A stretch of 64,000 bases of DNA from Deltaproteobacteria bacterium. Lineage in GTDB: Bacteria > Desulfobacterota > DSM-4660 > Desulfatiglandales > Desulfatiglandaceae. Positions 53,178 to 61,527 of this stretch are shown one piece after another; within the stretch, counting starts at the first letter, position 1, and each line of letters opens with the position of its first letter. Location: positions 18,839-82,838 of the forward strand of contig JAJDOH010000003.1 in NCBI GenBank assembly GCA_022340265.1, written 5' to 3'. The notes beneath the pieces were generated by a model. It was not told where the DNA came from. It did not search any database and worked only from the letters and a program-made list of their open reading frames with translations. The position numbers and the translations under genes are program-made.

Positions 53178-53930
53178 TCATGTTACCATTCGGGCGGACA
53201 AGAGCGCCGCCCCCAAGGCACCCACCATCTGGGGATCTTCCGGTATGAACACCTCCTGTTTTAACGCCTCTTCCAACAGCCGGCGCATGCAGGGATTTTT
53301 GGCAACCCCGCCCGCAAAGACAACAGGGCCCTCCGAGGAGACCCGGTTGATCATGCCGACAGCGCGACGGACCACACTCTGGTGAAGCCCCAGGGCAATG
53401 GCCCTCCGGTCTTCTCCCCTGGCCACCAGGGAGGTGACTTCCGATTCCGCAAAAACCGTACACATGCTGTTGATGTGCAGGTAGTCTTCGGCATTAAGCG
53501 CCTCGGAACCGAATTCCGCCAATTCAAACCCCAGGGTTTTTGCCATGATCTCCAGGAATTTTCCGGTTCCCGCAGCGCAACGGTCATTCATTTCGAATTT
53601 TTTCACGGCGCCCATAGCATTTAAGGCAATGGCTTTGCTGTCCTGCCCCCCAATGTCCAGGATGGTTCTAGCGCCCGGAATGAGGGTGCTGACCCCCGTC
53701 CCGTAAGCCTTAATCTCCGTCACCGTCGGCGCGTCAAAGGCAATTTGAAACAGGTTTCGTCCGTAACCGGTGGCCATGATCCGGTCAAAATCCATGCCGT
53801 TCAGCAACTCTTTGGCCTGGGCCATGGGATCAAAACCGGTATCCGTCTGTCTGGCTGCCGCGATATCGCCGTCCTTCACCACCACCAGTTCGATGGTTCT
53901 GGAACCGATATCAATACCCGCATGCCGCAT
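53178..53930 (-). CDS. hgdC: 2-hydroxyacyl-CoA dehydratase activator (BadF/BadG/BcrA/BcrD ATPase family)
   Basis: This 250-residue protein has the ASKHA ATPase fold: GIDIGSRTIELVVVKDG phosphate loop, ATGYGRNLF, ILDIGGQDSKAI, and VVFAGGVAKNPCMRRLLEEAL adenosine motif. Cys in NDRCAAGTGKFLE and Cys in INSMCTVFAESE bridge one [4Fe-4S] cluster in the homodimer. It hydrolyses ATP to inject a low-potential electron into the partner dehydratase or reductase. It lies 16 bp downstream of hgdB. Confidence 0.95.
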   Translation of the reverse strand: MRHAGIDIGSRTIELVVVKDGDIAAARQTDTGFDPMAQAKELLNGMDFDRIMATGYGRNLFQIAFDAPTVTEIKAYGTGVSTLIPGARTILDIGGQDSKAIALNAMGAVKKFEMNDRCAAGTGKFLEIMAKTLGFELAEFGSEALNAEDYLHINSMCTVFAESEVTSLVARGEDRRAIALGLHQSVVRRAVGMINRVSSEGPVVFAGGVAKNPCMRRLLEEALKQEVFIPEDPQMVGALGAALLSARMVT

Positions 53931-53946
53931 GATCTTTTCACCTTTC

Positions 53947-55227
53947 CTATGGTTTCAGCACTTCCAAAAAGGCTTCCACCCGCGTTTTCAATTGCCCCAC
54001 ATCCTCCATACCGTAGTCCGTTTCAATGCGGAGGGTGGGAATTCCCTTTTCTTCCAGGCTTTTTTCAACGGGCATGGATTCGACAATGTAGGGCTGACAG
54101 AACTGAAGCCCGTAATGGATGACGCCGTCCGCTTTATACTCTCGGAACATTTCTTCCACATGGGTCAAACGATCCGGATTGGGGGTGAAAATAGCGCAAT
54201 CCACCTTGAAATAACGATCAACGACGGCTTCCATGAGATCATCAACGGTATTGCCGCCGTCATTCACGAGGTTTCGGGTACCACGCTCTCCCACGCAGGA
54301 TTCCTCTCCCACGATCACGCCCCCCGACGATTCAATGATCCAGGGGAGTTTCCAGTTGGGAACCGCCATGGGGCATCCGGACATGAGAATTCTGGGTGCG
54401 CCTTTGGGAAAGGGGCCTTCTTTTTTTTCAATGCGGCTTTCCAGTTCATCACAGATTTTGTTCACGGAATCCGTGTAACGAACCGGATCATCATAGAAAA
54501 ATACCTGATTGGCCAGAAGCGCATCGAGACCGGAGATGGGTGCGGGATCAGCCTTTCTGAGCAGGGAGAGCCTGTGGATCGCTTTCCGCTTGTTGTTGAC
54601 CATTGCGATGCCTTTCTTTAATCTTTCAGCATCGATGCTCACCCCCGTCAATTTTTCAACCGCCTCTTTGAAGCGAAAATACTCGGCCCGAAGAAGGGCG
54701 CGACCTTCGTCGGATTTCATCTGGGGCAGGTCCATGACATAGAGATTGGGCACCAGATTTTGAAGCGTCTCATAGGATTTTTTCTTGCCGTCACAGGTGT
54801 TTTCGCCCACGATCATGTCCGCCGATTCCATGTAGGGACAGACTTTTCCCAGTTTGAAACCGAAGGCGGATTTGATCAATGAACAGGTGTTGCGGGGAAG
54901 GATTTTCTCCACCTCTTCGGTGGCAAAATCGGCGCCGGTACACAATCCCACCAACGTGGCGTCGACGGCACGCACAATCTCCTCGGGCACAAAAACGCAG
55001 AAGGACCCGATGACCTTTCGGCCCGCCGCCTTTTCATCCATCAATTCCTTGATACGCAGGCCATGGACTTCACTCAAAACAAAGTCAAAGTAGCTCATGC
55101 CCTCAGGCCGCTCCTTCTGGTTCCGATAAATATCCTGGTAGCCTTTCCCCAGAACCTCCAGCAGCATATCATGGGCCTCAAGATCGAGCCCCAAATCTTT
55201 CCACATACTTACGTATTGTTCACTCAT
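53947..55227 (-). CDS. hgdB: 2-hydroxyacyl-CoA dehydratase / benzoyl-CoA-reductase-type D-component (HgdB/FldC family)
   Basis: This 426-residue protein has the family features: GSFCVFVPEEIVRAVDATLVGLC, CPYMESADMIVGENTCDGKKKSYE (cluster Cys), LMSGCPMAVPNWKLPWIIESSGGVIVGEESCVG and VIHYGLQFCQPYIVES. These cysteines coordinate [4Fe-4S] clusters. Only one such subunit is intact here, with its activator, so it may act as homodimer or with a subunit encoded elsewhere. A lost second subunit is suggested by the remnant at 53066. The substrate is unknown. Confidence 0.92.
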   Translation of the reverse strand: MSEQYVSMWKDLGLDLEAHDMLLEVLGKGYQDIYRNQKERPEGMSYFDFVLSEVHGLRIKELMDEKAAGRKVIGSFCVFVPEEIVRAVDATLVGLCTGADFATEEVEKILPRNTCSLIKSAFGFKLGKVCPYMESADMIVGENTCDGKKKSYETLQNLVPNLYVMDLPQMKSDEGRALLRAEYFRFKEAVEKLTGVSIDAERLKKGIAMVNNKRKAIHRLSLLRKADPAPISGLDALLANQVFFYDDPVRYTDSVNKICDELESRIEKKEGPFPKGAPRILMSGCPMAVPNWKLPWIIESSGGVIVGEESCVGERGTRNLVNDGGNTVDDLMEAVVDRYFKVDCAIFTPNPDRLTHVEEMFREYKADGVIHYGLQFCQPYIVESMPVEKSLEEKGIPTLRIETDYGMEDVGQLKTRVEAFLEVLKP

Positions 55228-55787
55228 CGGTTTTTCTCCTTTTTTGAAAATAAATAAATCCCTCTCACGCGCCTGATCGAGTCATACGCCCGGCGAACCC
55301 ACTCTGCTTTTCAATCCGCTTTCCACGGCCCATTTATCCATCCATGCATCCATTGTTCCGCCTTCATTAAAATGATGATCTCAATGGGGGCCTGAATTAT
55401 GGTGCTCAAATCATCGAGACAAGAAGGGGTTCAACCTTTTCTCCTGAACAAAGACCCACCAGATCCGGCAGGCAAGATGCCATTTTGTCAGGTAAAACTG
55501 AAAGATCGAAACATGAGAAGTGCTCCCTGGGAGGTATTCAAGAAACCGGTCAAAAAATATTCCAGTCATTCCTTTTTGTCCAACTGGAAAATACGATAGA
55601 TAATTTGAGACTCCCCGGGGATTCCGATTAAAAGGCGCCTTCATTCATAAAAAGGCCGAGATCAGGGGTGGGCAAGGAAATGGAGGGAAACCCGGATAAA
55701 GCCATGAAGGCGATTTTTCGCCGGTTGACATTCGCCTTCACGGCTTTTTCCTTTTCAGGGTCAGACGGGTTGGCAACTACATAAAAT
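55228..55787. other. Intergenic region of 560 bp
   Basis: It contains one long hairpin (55698-55750) and two short open frames without recognisable features (55399-55599 plus, 55411-55644 minus). It is the only place for the hgdB promoter, but no strong -35/-10 pair was found. I see no tRNA or insertion sequence. Confidence 0.5.
55698..55750. terminator. Long bidirectional hairpin after the cytochrome operon
   Basis: AAAGCCATGAAGGCGAT (from 55698) pairs almost perfectly with ATTCGCCTTCACGGCTTT (55730-55747), with an inner GGCGA/TCGCC hairpin. The 5' motif AAGCCATGAAGGC matches the two nickel leader hairpins (AAGCCA-N-GAAGGC). It lies 38 bp after the stop of the cytochrome gene on the minus strand and probably terminates that operon. 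Confidence 0.7.
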
Positions 55788-56210
55788 TCAATGCGTTCCG
55801 GGCGCCAACGGTACGCCCCGCCGCTCCCAGGTGATGTATGACAGCAATGCCGTCATGTTCGGGTCATCCAGTGGCAGCGGTGCTCCCTCCAGGGGGTTTT
55901 GGATGCACCAGTTGATCATTTCGGAGAGGGTGATGACCCGACCCAGCTGCTGCTGGAATTTGGGATAGGTCTCCGGATGCGTGTTGGCGGCATTGGGATG
56001 GCACTGATCGCAGGATACCTTGTTGGTCCCAAGTTCCGCGCTGTGAAAGAGTTTTTCACCTTTTGCCACAACACTCATGAATTCCTGGTTCCATCGTTTC
56101 AAATCGCTTTCAGTGAAATCGTCTGCCTGAATGGAGAAGGAAATCGCCAGGAATCCCAAACCGATTAGAGACGCCAGGCAGGCGGTCGAGAAAAATTTAC
56201 TGTTTCGCAT
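55788..56210 (-). CDS. Periplasmic monohaem c-type cytochrome
   Basis: About 140 residues from ATG 56210 (AAGGAGCG upstream). A signal peptide is followed by one haem site CDQCH within VSCDQCHPNAANTHPETYPKF, and a likely distal Met in the region NPLEGAPLPLDDPNMTALLSY. The arrangement resembles SoxX/SoxA-like or diheme-partner cytochromes. It is third in the operon with the peroxidase and phosphoesterase, so it may donate electrons to the peroxidase. Confidence 0.88.
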   Translation of the reverse strand: MRNSKFFSTACLASLIGLGFLAISFSIQADDFTESDLKRWNQEFMSVVAKGEKLFHSAELGTNKVSCDQCHPNAANTHPETYPKFQQQLGRVITLSEMINWCIQNPLEGAPLPLDDPNMTALLSYITWERRGVPLAPGTH

Positions 56211-56229
56211 AAAAACGCTCCTTGCAATT

Positions 56230-57303
56230 TTAAAAATGGGTTTGGGGCGGAATCCGCATGCTGTCATCCTGATACTTCACATCTTGGGGTTTACCGGTGG
56301 CCGCATCAAACATAACGGTGCGGTTCTGATTGTCGGGCAACTGGTAATGCATGGCGCTTCTGCCGCTTTTCACATCCACAAACTGCCATCCTGTGGCATC
56401 CCGCTCAAAAAACGGGTCCGCCCGGTTCATGGGCACCGTGATTTTGGGAAAAGCGTTGGCCAGCTGGGAATAGGTCTCGGGGTACGGCCAGGGCCAGGCC
56501 GTCGCCATGACGGCCTGAAAGGTGATATTGTCGATCTGGTTGTATTGGATCTGATGCACATGACCGTATATAACGGTCGCCTTTTCAAAGGGCTTGAGAA
56601 GGGCCTGCACTTTTTCAGCATCCTGGGTCCAGAAATTCCATGGTTTGAAGATCTTTTGAATGGGCGAATGGGAGAACACCACCACGGGTGTGTTCCCATT
56701 GATTTTCGCAAGATCTTTTTTGAGCCAGGCTATCTGCTCATCCCCCACCATGAAAGGGGATCCTTTGGGGTTGTCCAGTCTTGCCATGGCCAGCATCCGG
56801 TCCATGGGAGTGGGCCATGTTTCGTAGGTCCACTTGTCATAAGTGAGAATGCTGTTTAAAACAACAAAATGGACCCCCTTGTGATCAAAACTGTAGTAGG
56901 GGGGACCGAGCTTTTCCTGCCAGTATTTCCCAAGATCCAGATAGTAATCATGTTCCCCCATCACATAGCGGACCTTGCCCCGCAGGTTGCTCATGATCTC
57001 CAGACCATGATCCAGTTCTTCCTTCTTCCCCAGTTGGGCCAGATCGCCGCCGAACATGAAGAAATCCGGACGGGGAGTGAGCAGATTGGCTTCGCGAACG
57101 GCACGGATAAGGCCCATATCCCAATTGCGGACAAATCGGGTTCCTTTGATCTGCTGAATGTGTGCATCGGAAATATATCCAAAGGTAAAATCCGGTATTG
57201 ATCCTTCACCGCCGAAGGCCAGTTTCACCAGGCTTAAGGGAAAAGCGGCGGCCATCAAACCTGCGCCGGTGGTTTTGAGAAACGCGCGTCGGTTCATACT
57301 CAT
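56230..57303 (-). CDS. Tat-exported metallophosphoesterase
   Basis: This 357-residue protein starts MSMNRRAFLKTTGAG, a twin-arginine signal. The calcineurin-like metal motifs are FGYISDAHIQQ (Asp-x-His), FMFGGDLAQLG (Gly-Asp), VMGEHDYYLDLG (Gly-Asn/Glu-His-Asp), VVFSHSPIQ and VIYGHVHQIQ. So a dinuclear metal site is present, with Glu replacing the usual Asn in GNHD. The substrate is unknown. It lies 30 bp after the peroxidase gene and 19 bp before the cytochrome start. Confidence 0.9.
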   Translation of the reverse strand: MSMNRRAFLKTTGAGLMAAAFPLSLVKLAFGGEGSIPDFTFGYISDAHIQQIKGTRFVRNWDMGLIRAVREANLLTPRPDFFMFGGDLAQLGKKEELDHGLEIMSNLRGKVRYVMGEHDYYLDLGKYWQEKLGPPYYSFDHKGVHFVVLNSILTYDKWTYETWPTPMDRMLAMARLDNPKGSPFMVGDEQIAWLKKDLAKINGNTPVVVFSHSPIQKIFKPWNFWTQDAEKVQALLKPFEKATVIYGHVHQIQYNQIDNITFQAVMATAWPWPYPETYSQLANAFPKITVPMNRADPFFERDATGWQFVDVKSGRSAMHYQLPDNQNRTVMFDAATGKPQDVKYQDDSMRIPPQTHF

Positions 57304-57333
57304 CGTATTTGTCTCCTTTATTCCAAAATATCC

Positions 57334-58455
57334 TTAAGGCTTTTTCTTTGCGAATTCCGGGCTGGTGAGGGCTTTTAGAAATGCCACCAGGTCCGCCTGC
57401 TGTTCCTCGGTCAGATTCAGGGGACGAATACCGCCGCTTAGAAGTTCGGGGACGGGATCGGTTTCTTTCAGACGGCCCCCGTTGTTGTAAAATGTCACCA
57501 CTTCCTCAAGGGTTTTGTGGCTGCCGTCATGCATATAGGGGGCCGTCAGCTCGACATTTCTTAAGGTCGGGGTTTTGAAAGCGCCGATGTTCGTCAGATC
57601 TCTTGTAACGGCAAAGCGTCCCAGTGACGAGGTCTTCGGGTTGGTGAGGACCGCGATATCGGTTCCCTTTTCCTTCACATTCTGAACGGCTGCCGAAAGC
57701 TCATCCAGATCTTTGGGCATCTGGTTGGCGGAAACCCCGATCATATGAAACCGGTTGTCCGTAAAAAGGGCCTGTGTCTGTTCAATCCGGTGGCATGAAA
57801 CGCAGCGTCCCTGATTCACATAGATTTCCAAACCTCGTATGGCCGCGGGGCTCATGGCCGTTTTGTCCCCTTTGAAATAGTAGCGATCAAAGGGGGAATC
57901 TCCACCGATCAGGGTTCGTTCAAAGGTTGCCAGCGCCTGCTTCACTTCGGTCATGGTGATCTGGTCGCCGGTCTTGCCGAAAGCCTGACTGAAAAGTTCC
58001 AGATATTCCGGATCGGAACGGACGATTTTGAGTATCGGTTCGTGGTCCTTGAGACCCATTTCCACCGGATTTAAAAAGGGTTGGCCCGACTGGGATTCCA
58101 GGGAGGGCTCCCGCCCGTCCCAGAACTGGGTATGAAGATAAGCCGCATTGATGATGGTGGGCGCGCTTCGCGTTCCTTTCAGTTTGTGGATCCCTTCGGA
58201 CACGGGAAGTCCGTCGGTGAACCCTTTGTTCTGGTCATGACACGTGGAACAGCTCACCTCTCCCGTGGTGCTGAACCGGGCGTCGTGAAAGAGCTTGTCC
58301 CCCAGTTTGATCTTTTCGGGGGTCATGGGGTTATCGGCGGGCACCGGAACCGGCGGAAGTCCCACCGGCGCTGCAAACGCCGCACAAGACATTAAAATAA
58401 CGGTGGTGGCGCCTATGATTCCTTTTAAACGGCTGCTGAATGTTTTCAAGGTCAC
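57334..58455 (-). CDS. Dihaem cytochrome c peroxidase (MauG/CCP family)
   Basis: This 373-residue protein has a signal peptide (to about 28) and two haem sites: CSTCHDQNKGFTDG near 72 and CVSCHRIEQTQALF near 216. GTRSAPTIINAAYLHTQFWDGRE and TPTLRNVELTAPYMHDGSHKTLEEVV are family signatures. It reduces hydrogen peroxide in the periplasm or, in MauG relatives, oxidises protein residues. It is first in the operon with the phosphoesterase and small cytochrome. Confidence 0.94.
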   Translation of the reverse strand: MTLKTFSSRLKGIIGATTVILMSCAAFAAPVGLPPVPVPADNPMTPEKIKLGDKLFHDARFSTTGEVSCSTCHDQNKGFTDGLPVSEGIHKLKGTRSAPTIINAAYLHTQFWDGREPSLESQSGQPFLNPVEMGLKDHEPILKIVRSDPEYLELFSQAFGKTGDQITMTEVKQALATFERTLIGGDSPFDRYYFKGDKTAMSPAAIRGLEIYVNQGRCVSCHRIEQTQALFTDNRFHMIGVSANQMPKDLDELSAAVQNVKEKGTDIAVLTNPKTSSLGRFAVTRDLTNIGAFKTPTLRNVELTAPYMHDGSHKTLEEVVTFYNNGGRLKETDPVPELLSGGIRPLNLTEEQQADLVAFLKALTSPEFAKKKP

Positions 58456-58558
58456 TCACTCCTTTCTAAATTGATGAATAATGGATTCACTCCTATTTCC
58501 TTTCCGCATACAGAAACATATTCTAAAAATTGGTTACAAGCAATCTTAAATGTGCCGG

Positions 58559-59971
58559 TCAAAAGGCCAACATCCTCAAAATCAGATTCGGCAGAATGCC
58601 GAACAGGATCAGCAAAGCGGCCAGAAAAAGAGCGGCCGAAACCATCCATCCCGAACGGTTCTTTCCTGGTCCGTGGGAAGGCTCAAATGGTTTTCCGTCC
58701 GCTTTTGTGTAGGCATACCGTACCAGGTTTAAATAGTAAAAAAGAGCGACGGCCACGTTGGCGGCCGCGATCACCACCAGCCAATTGCAACTACGGTTCC
58801 ATGCGGCGCTGAGCAGAAAAAATTTTCCCATAAATCCTGTGGTCGGGGGAAGACCTGCCAGCGCCACAGCCCCCACCGCCAGAACAAATGCCAAACCGGG
58901 TGACCGCTTTGACAAACCGGTCAGATCTTCCAGCATGAGGTTTTTCCCGTCCTCCGATTCCCGGCACAGTACCCAGAAGCAGGCAAAGTTCATTAAAACA
59001 TAGCTGAAGGTATAGAAGGCCGCCGCTTTAACGCCCATGGGTGTCCCCGCCACCACACCCACCATGAGATAGCCCGCATGGGAAATGGCCGAATACCCCA
59101 GCAGGCGTTTCACATCCTTTTGCAGCAGGGCCGCAAGGTTTCCGTATGTCATGGAAACGGCGGCCAATACGGCCAGAATGGTGGTAATTTCAAGGCCCGG
59201 TTTCAAAAGCGGTGAAAAACGGAGCAGCACCGCCACGGCCCCCACCTTGGGCAATACAGCGATATAGGCGGCGGTTTCATTGCCGGCCCCTTCATAGACA
59301 TCCGGCGCCCAAAAATGAAAGGGAAAAAACGCCAGCTTGAACAGCAGGCCCGAAAGAAAAAGGATCAAACCCACCACCGCCATGGGGCTGTGAGACCAGG
59401 TCCAGGGCATGTGTATCAATTGTTGGAGATCGGTGGCATGTTGTGCAGCCAGGATGTATGAAAAGCCGAACAGCCCCACGGTGGTGGCCACACCACCCAT
59501 TAACATGTATTTGACGGAAGCTTCGGCTGCCTGCCCACTTTTCCTTCGCAACGGCACCAAGGGAAAAAGGCTGAAACTTGCCAACTCAAGGGCCAGGTAG
59601 ATGCTGATCAATTCCACCGTGGAACAAAGAAGCAACAGGCCCCAGGCGGAAAGGGCCATGAAAAGGAAATAATCGCATCTTTTCTCTTTTTCCAGCAGCG
59701 GTTGGTCGATGCCGTTTATCACCGCCAGGAAAAACCCGAGACTCACGGTCATTTTGAAAAACTGGCTTAAATCATCCAACCGGTACGTCCGGGAAAAGAG
59801 CAGCCCCTTCTGCGCCAGGGAGCCGAAACACACCATGACACCTAAAGCCGCGGCCCAGGGCAGCCATTTTTTCAACTGCACCGCCCGATCCTTTTGCACG
59901 ATACTTTGCACAAAGAGCGCAGTCACGATCAGCAGCTGGAAGACTTCGGGCAGAAGCAACAGTATGTTCAC
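58559..59971 (-). CDS. nuoN: NADH-quinone oxidoreductase subunit N-like membrane subunit
   Basis: This 470-residue protein has about 13-14 hydrophobic segments. Proton-channel motifs of the antiporter family include a Glu in LYLALELASFSLFPLVPL, Lys in KYMLMGGVATTVGLFGFSY, Lys in LLFKLAFFPFHFWAPDVYEGA, and LLGYSAISHAGYLMVG. It overlaps nuoM by 4 bp, in the order nuoL-like/nuoM/nuoN of complex I-type operons. Hydrophilic NADH-binding subunits are not in the window. Confidence 0.92.
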   Translation of the reverse strand: MNILLLLPEVFQLLIVTALFVQSIVQKDRAVQLKKWLPWAAALGVMVCFGSLAQKGLLFSRTYRLDDLSQFFKMTVSLGFFLAVINGIDQPLLEKEKRCDYFLFMALSAWGLLLLCSTVELISIYLALELASFSLFPLVPLRRKSGQAAEASVKYMLMGGVATTVGLFGFSYILAAQHATDLQQLIHMPWTWSHSPMAVVGLILFLSGLLFKLAFFPFHFWAPDVYEGAGNETAAYIAVLPKVGAVAVLLRFSPLLKPGLEITTILAVLAAVSMTYGNLAALLQKDVKRLLGYSAISHAGYLMVGVVAGTPMGVKAAAFYTFSYVLMNFACFWVLCRESEDGKNLMLEDLTGLSKRSPGLAFVLAVGAVALAGLPPTTGFMGKFFLLSAAWNRSCNWLVVIAAANVAVALFYYLNLVRYAYTKADGKPFEPSHGPGKNRSGWMVSAALFLAALLILFGILPNLILRMLAF

Positions 59972-61521
59972 GGCCGCCCTCCCCCGTCTGCTTTGCCATT
60001 AAAGGGCACTCGATTTTTGGAAGTGTTCAAAATGTGCTTTTCCACCAAGAGTGTCATGGCCCCGCGCGATTCAAGAGCCCCGATCAGGTGTTTCAATGAA
60101 GGGTTGATCACTTTGAGAAAAAGGGTGGGCGCCAGTCCCAGATAGAGCACCAGGAATGCCATGGGTAGCAATGAAACCCATTCCCGAGGGATCATATCCT
60201 GCCAGCCGGTGGCCGTTGATGGTTCACCCCAGGCCATTTTCTGGGTGGGCCGGAGCATGTAGGCCGCGGCCAGAAGCGCCCCGGGAACGGCGAAAACCCC
60301 AAGCCAGAGATTCCTTTCAAAGGCACCGGCCAGAATCAGAAATTCGCCTACGAAATTATTGGTCCCCGGAAAGGCAAAGCCCGCAAAAACAAAGAAGCCC
60401 CAGAACCCCATGAAGACCGGCACAAATTGTCCCAGACCCAGGGACCGGGAAAGATCGTGGCTGCCGCTCCGGTGGTGAAGGATTCCCGCCATGGCAAACA
60501 GGCTGCCGGTGGTGATACCGTGATTGAACATCTGAATGAGCGCCCCCTGCACCCCATTCAGATTAAAGAGAAAAATTCCCAGGACCACGAACCCCATGTG
60601 TCCCAGGGAAGCGTAAGCGATGATTTTCTTGAGATCTGACTGGGCAAACGCCAAAAGTCCGCCATACAGGATGGAGCAGATGGACATGGCAATCAAAAGC
60701 GGTGCAAAATATTGCGCTGCATCAGGTGTCAGCGGCAGCCCCAGACGTAGAAACCCGTAGACCCCCATTTTGGCCATGAGGGCGGAAAGAATAATGCTGC
60801 CGGCCACGGGGGCTTCCCCGTAGGCCCAGGGCATCCAACTGTGAAAGGGGAACAACGGCACCTTCACCGCGAAGGCCAGCGCCATGATCAGAAACATCCA
60901 TTGTTGAAACTTAAGGGAAAAAGGGCGTGACATGAGGGTTGGGATCGCAAAAGACCCCCCTTCCACACGAAAAGCGATAATCGCCACCAGCAGGAGGGCA
61001 CTCCCCGCGAGGGTATACAGGATGAACTTGAGGGCTGCCCGGTCTCTCCCATGGCCTCCCCAGAGGGCAATGAGAAGGTAGGTGGGGATCAGAACGGCCT
61101 CCCAGAACATATAGAAAAGAACCAGGTCCAGGGCTGAAAAGACGCCTATCAAAGCCGATACGAGAATAAAAAGAGATATATGAAATTCCTTGAGGCGGCT
61201 ATTGATGCTTGTCCATGAACAGATGACGCAAAAAGGAAACATTAAAAGCGTCAATGCCACCATGAACAGACTGATGCCGTCCACGCCCAGGAAATACTGA
61301 AGACCCCAGGCAGGCACCCATGGTACGGATTCGACCAACTGAAAATCCGCCGTTCCCATTTTAAACCGGAGCAGATAAAGCCCCATCACCATTTCCGCAA
61401 GAGACAAGACAAGTGCCCACCATCTGGTGGCCCGGGGGGTCTTGATAAACATAAACGGAATGGATCCCAGAAGGGGCAACAGCATCAGACAGGTTAAAAT
61501 GGGAAAATGCGGTTCAATCAT
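59968..61521 (-). CDS. nuoM: NADH-quinone oxidoreductase subunit M-like membrane subunit
   Basis: This 517-residue protein has about 14 membrane segments. It carries GVDGISLFMVALTLLMFPF, FYMFWEAVLIPTYLLI (conserved Glu), KVPLFPFHSWMPWAYGEAPVAGS (conserved Lys) and IAYASLGHMGFVVLGIF. The C-terminus ends with ~40 hydrophilic residues. It is 7 bp after the upstream antiporter-like subunit. Confidence 0.94.
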   Translation of the reverse strand: MIEPHFPILTCLMLLPLLGSIPFMFIKTPRATRWWALVLSLAEMVMGLYLLRFKMGTADFQLVESVPWVPAWGLQYFLGVDGISLFMVALTLLMFPFCVICSWTSINSRLKEFHISLFILVSALIGVFSALDLVLFYMFWEAVLIPTYLLIALWGGHGRDRAALKFILYTLAGSALLLVAIIAFRVEGGSFAIPTLMSRPFSLKFQQWMFLIMALAFAVKVPLFPFHSWMPWAYGEAPVAGSIILSALMAKMGVYGFLRLGLPLTPDAAQYFAPLLIAMSICSILYGGLLAFAQSDLKKIIAYASLGHMGFVVLGIFLFNLNGVQGALIQMFNHGITTGSLFAMAGILHHRSGSHDLSRSLGLGQFVPVFMGFWGFFVFAGFAFPGTNNFVGEFLILAGAFERNLWLGVFAVPGALLAAAYMLRPTQKMAWGEPSTATGWQDMIPREWVSLLPMAFLVLYLGLAPTLFLKVINPSLKHLIGALESRGAMTLLVEKHILNTSKNRVPFNGKADGGGRP

Positions 61522-61527
61522 TAAACG

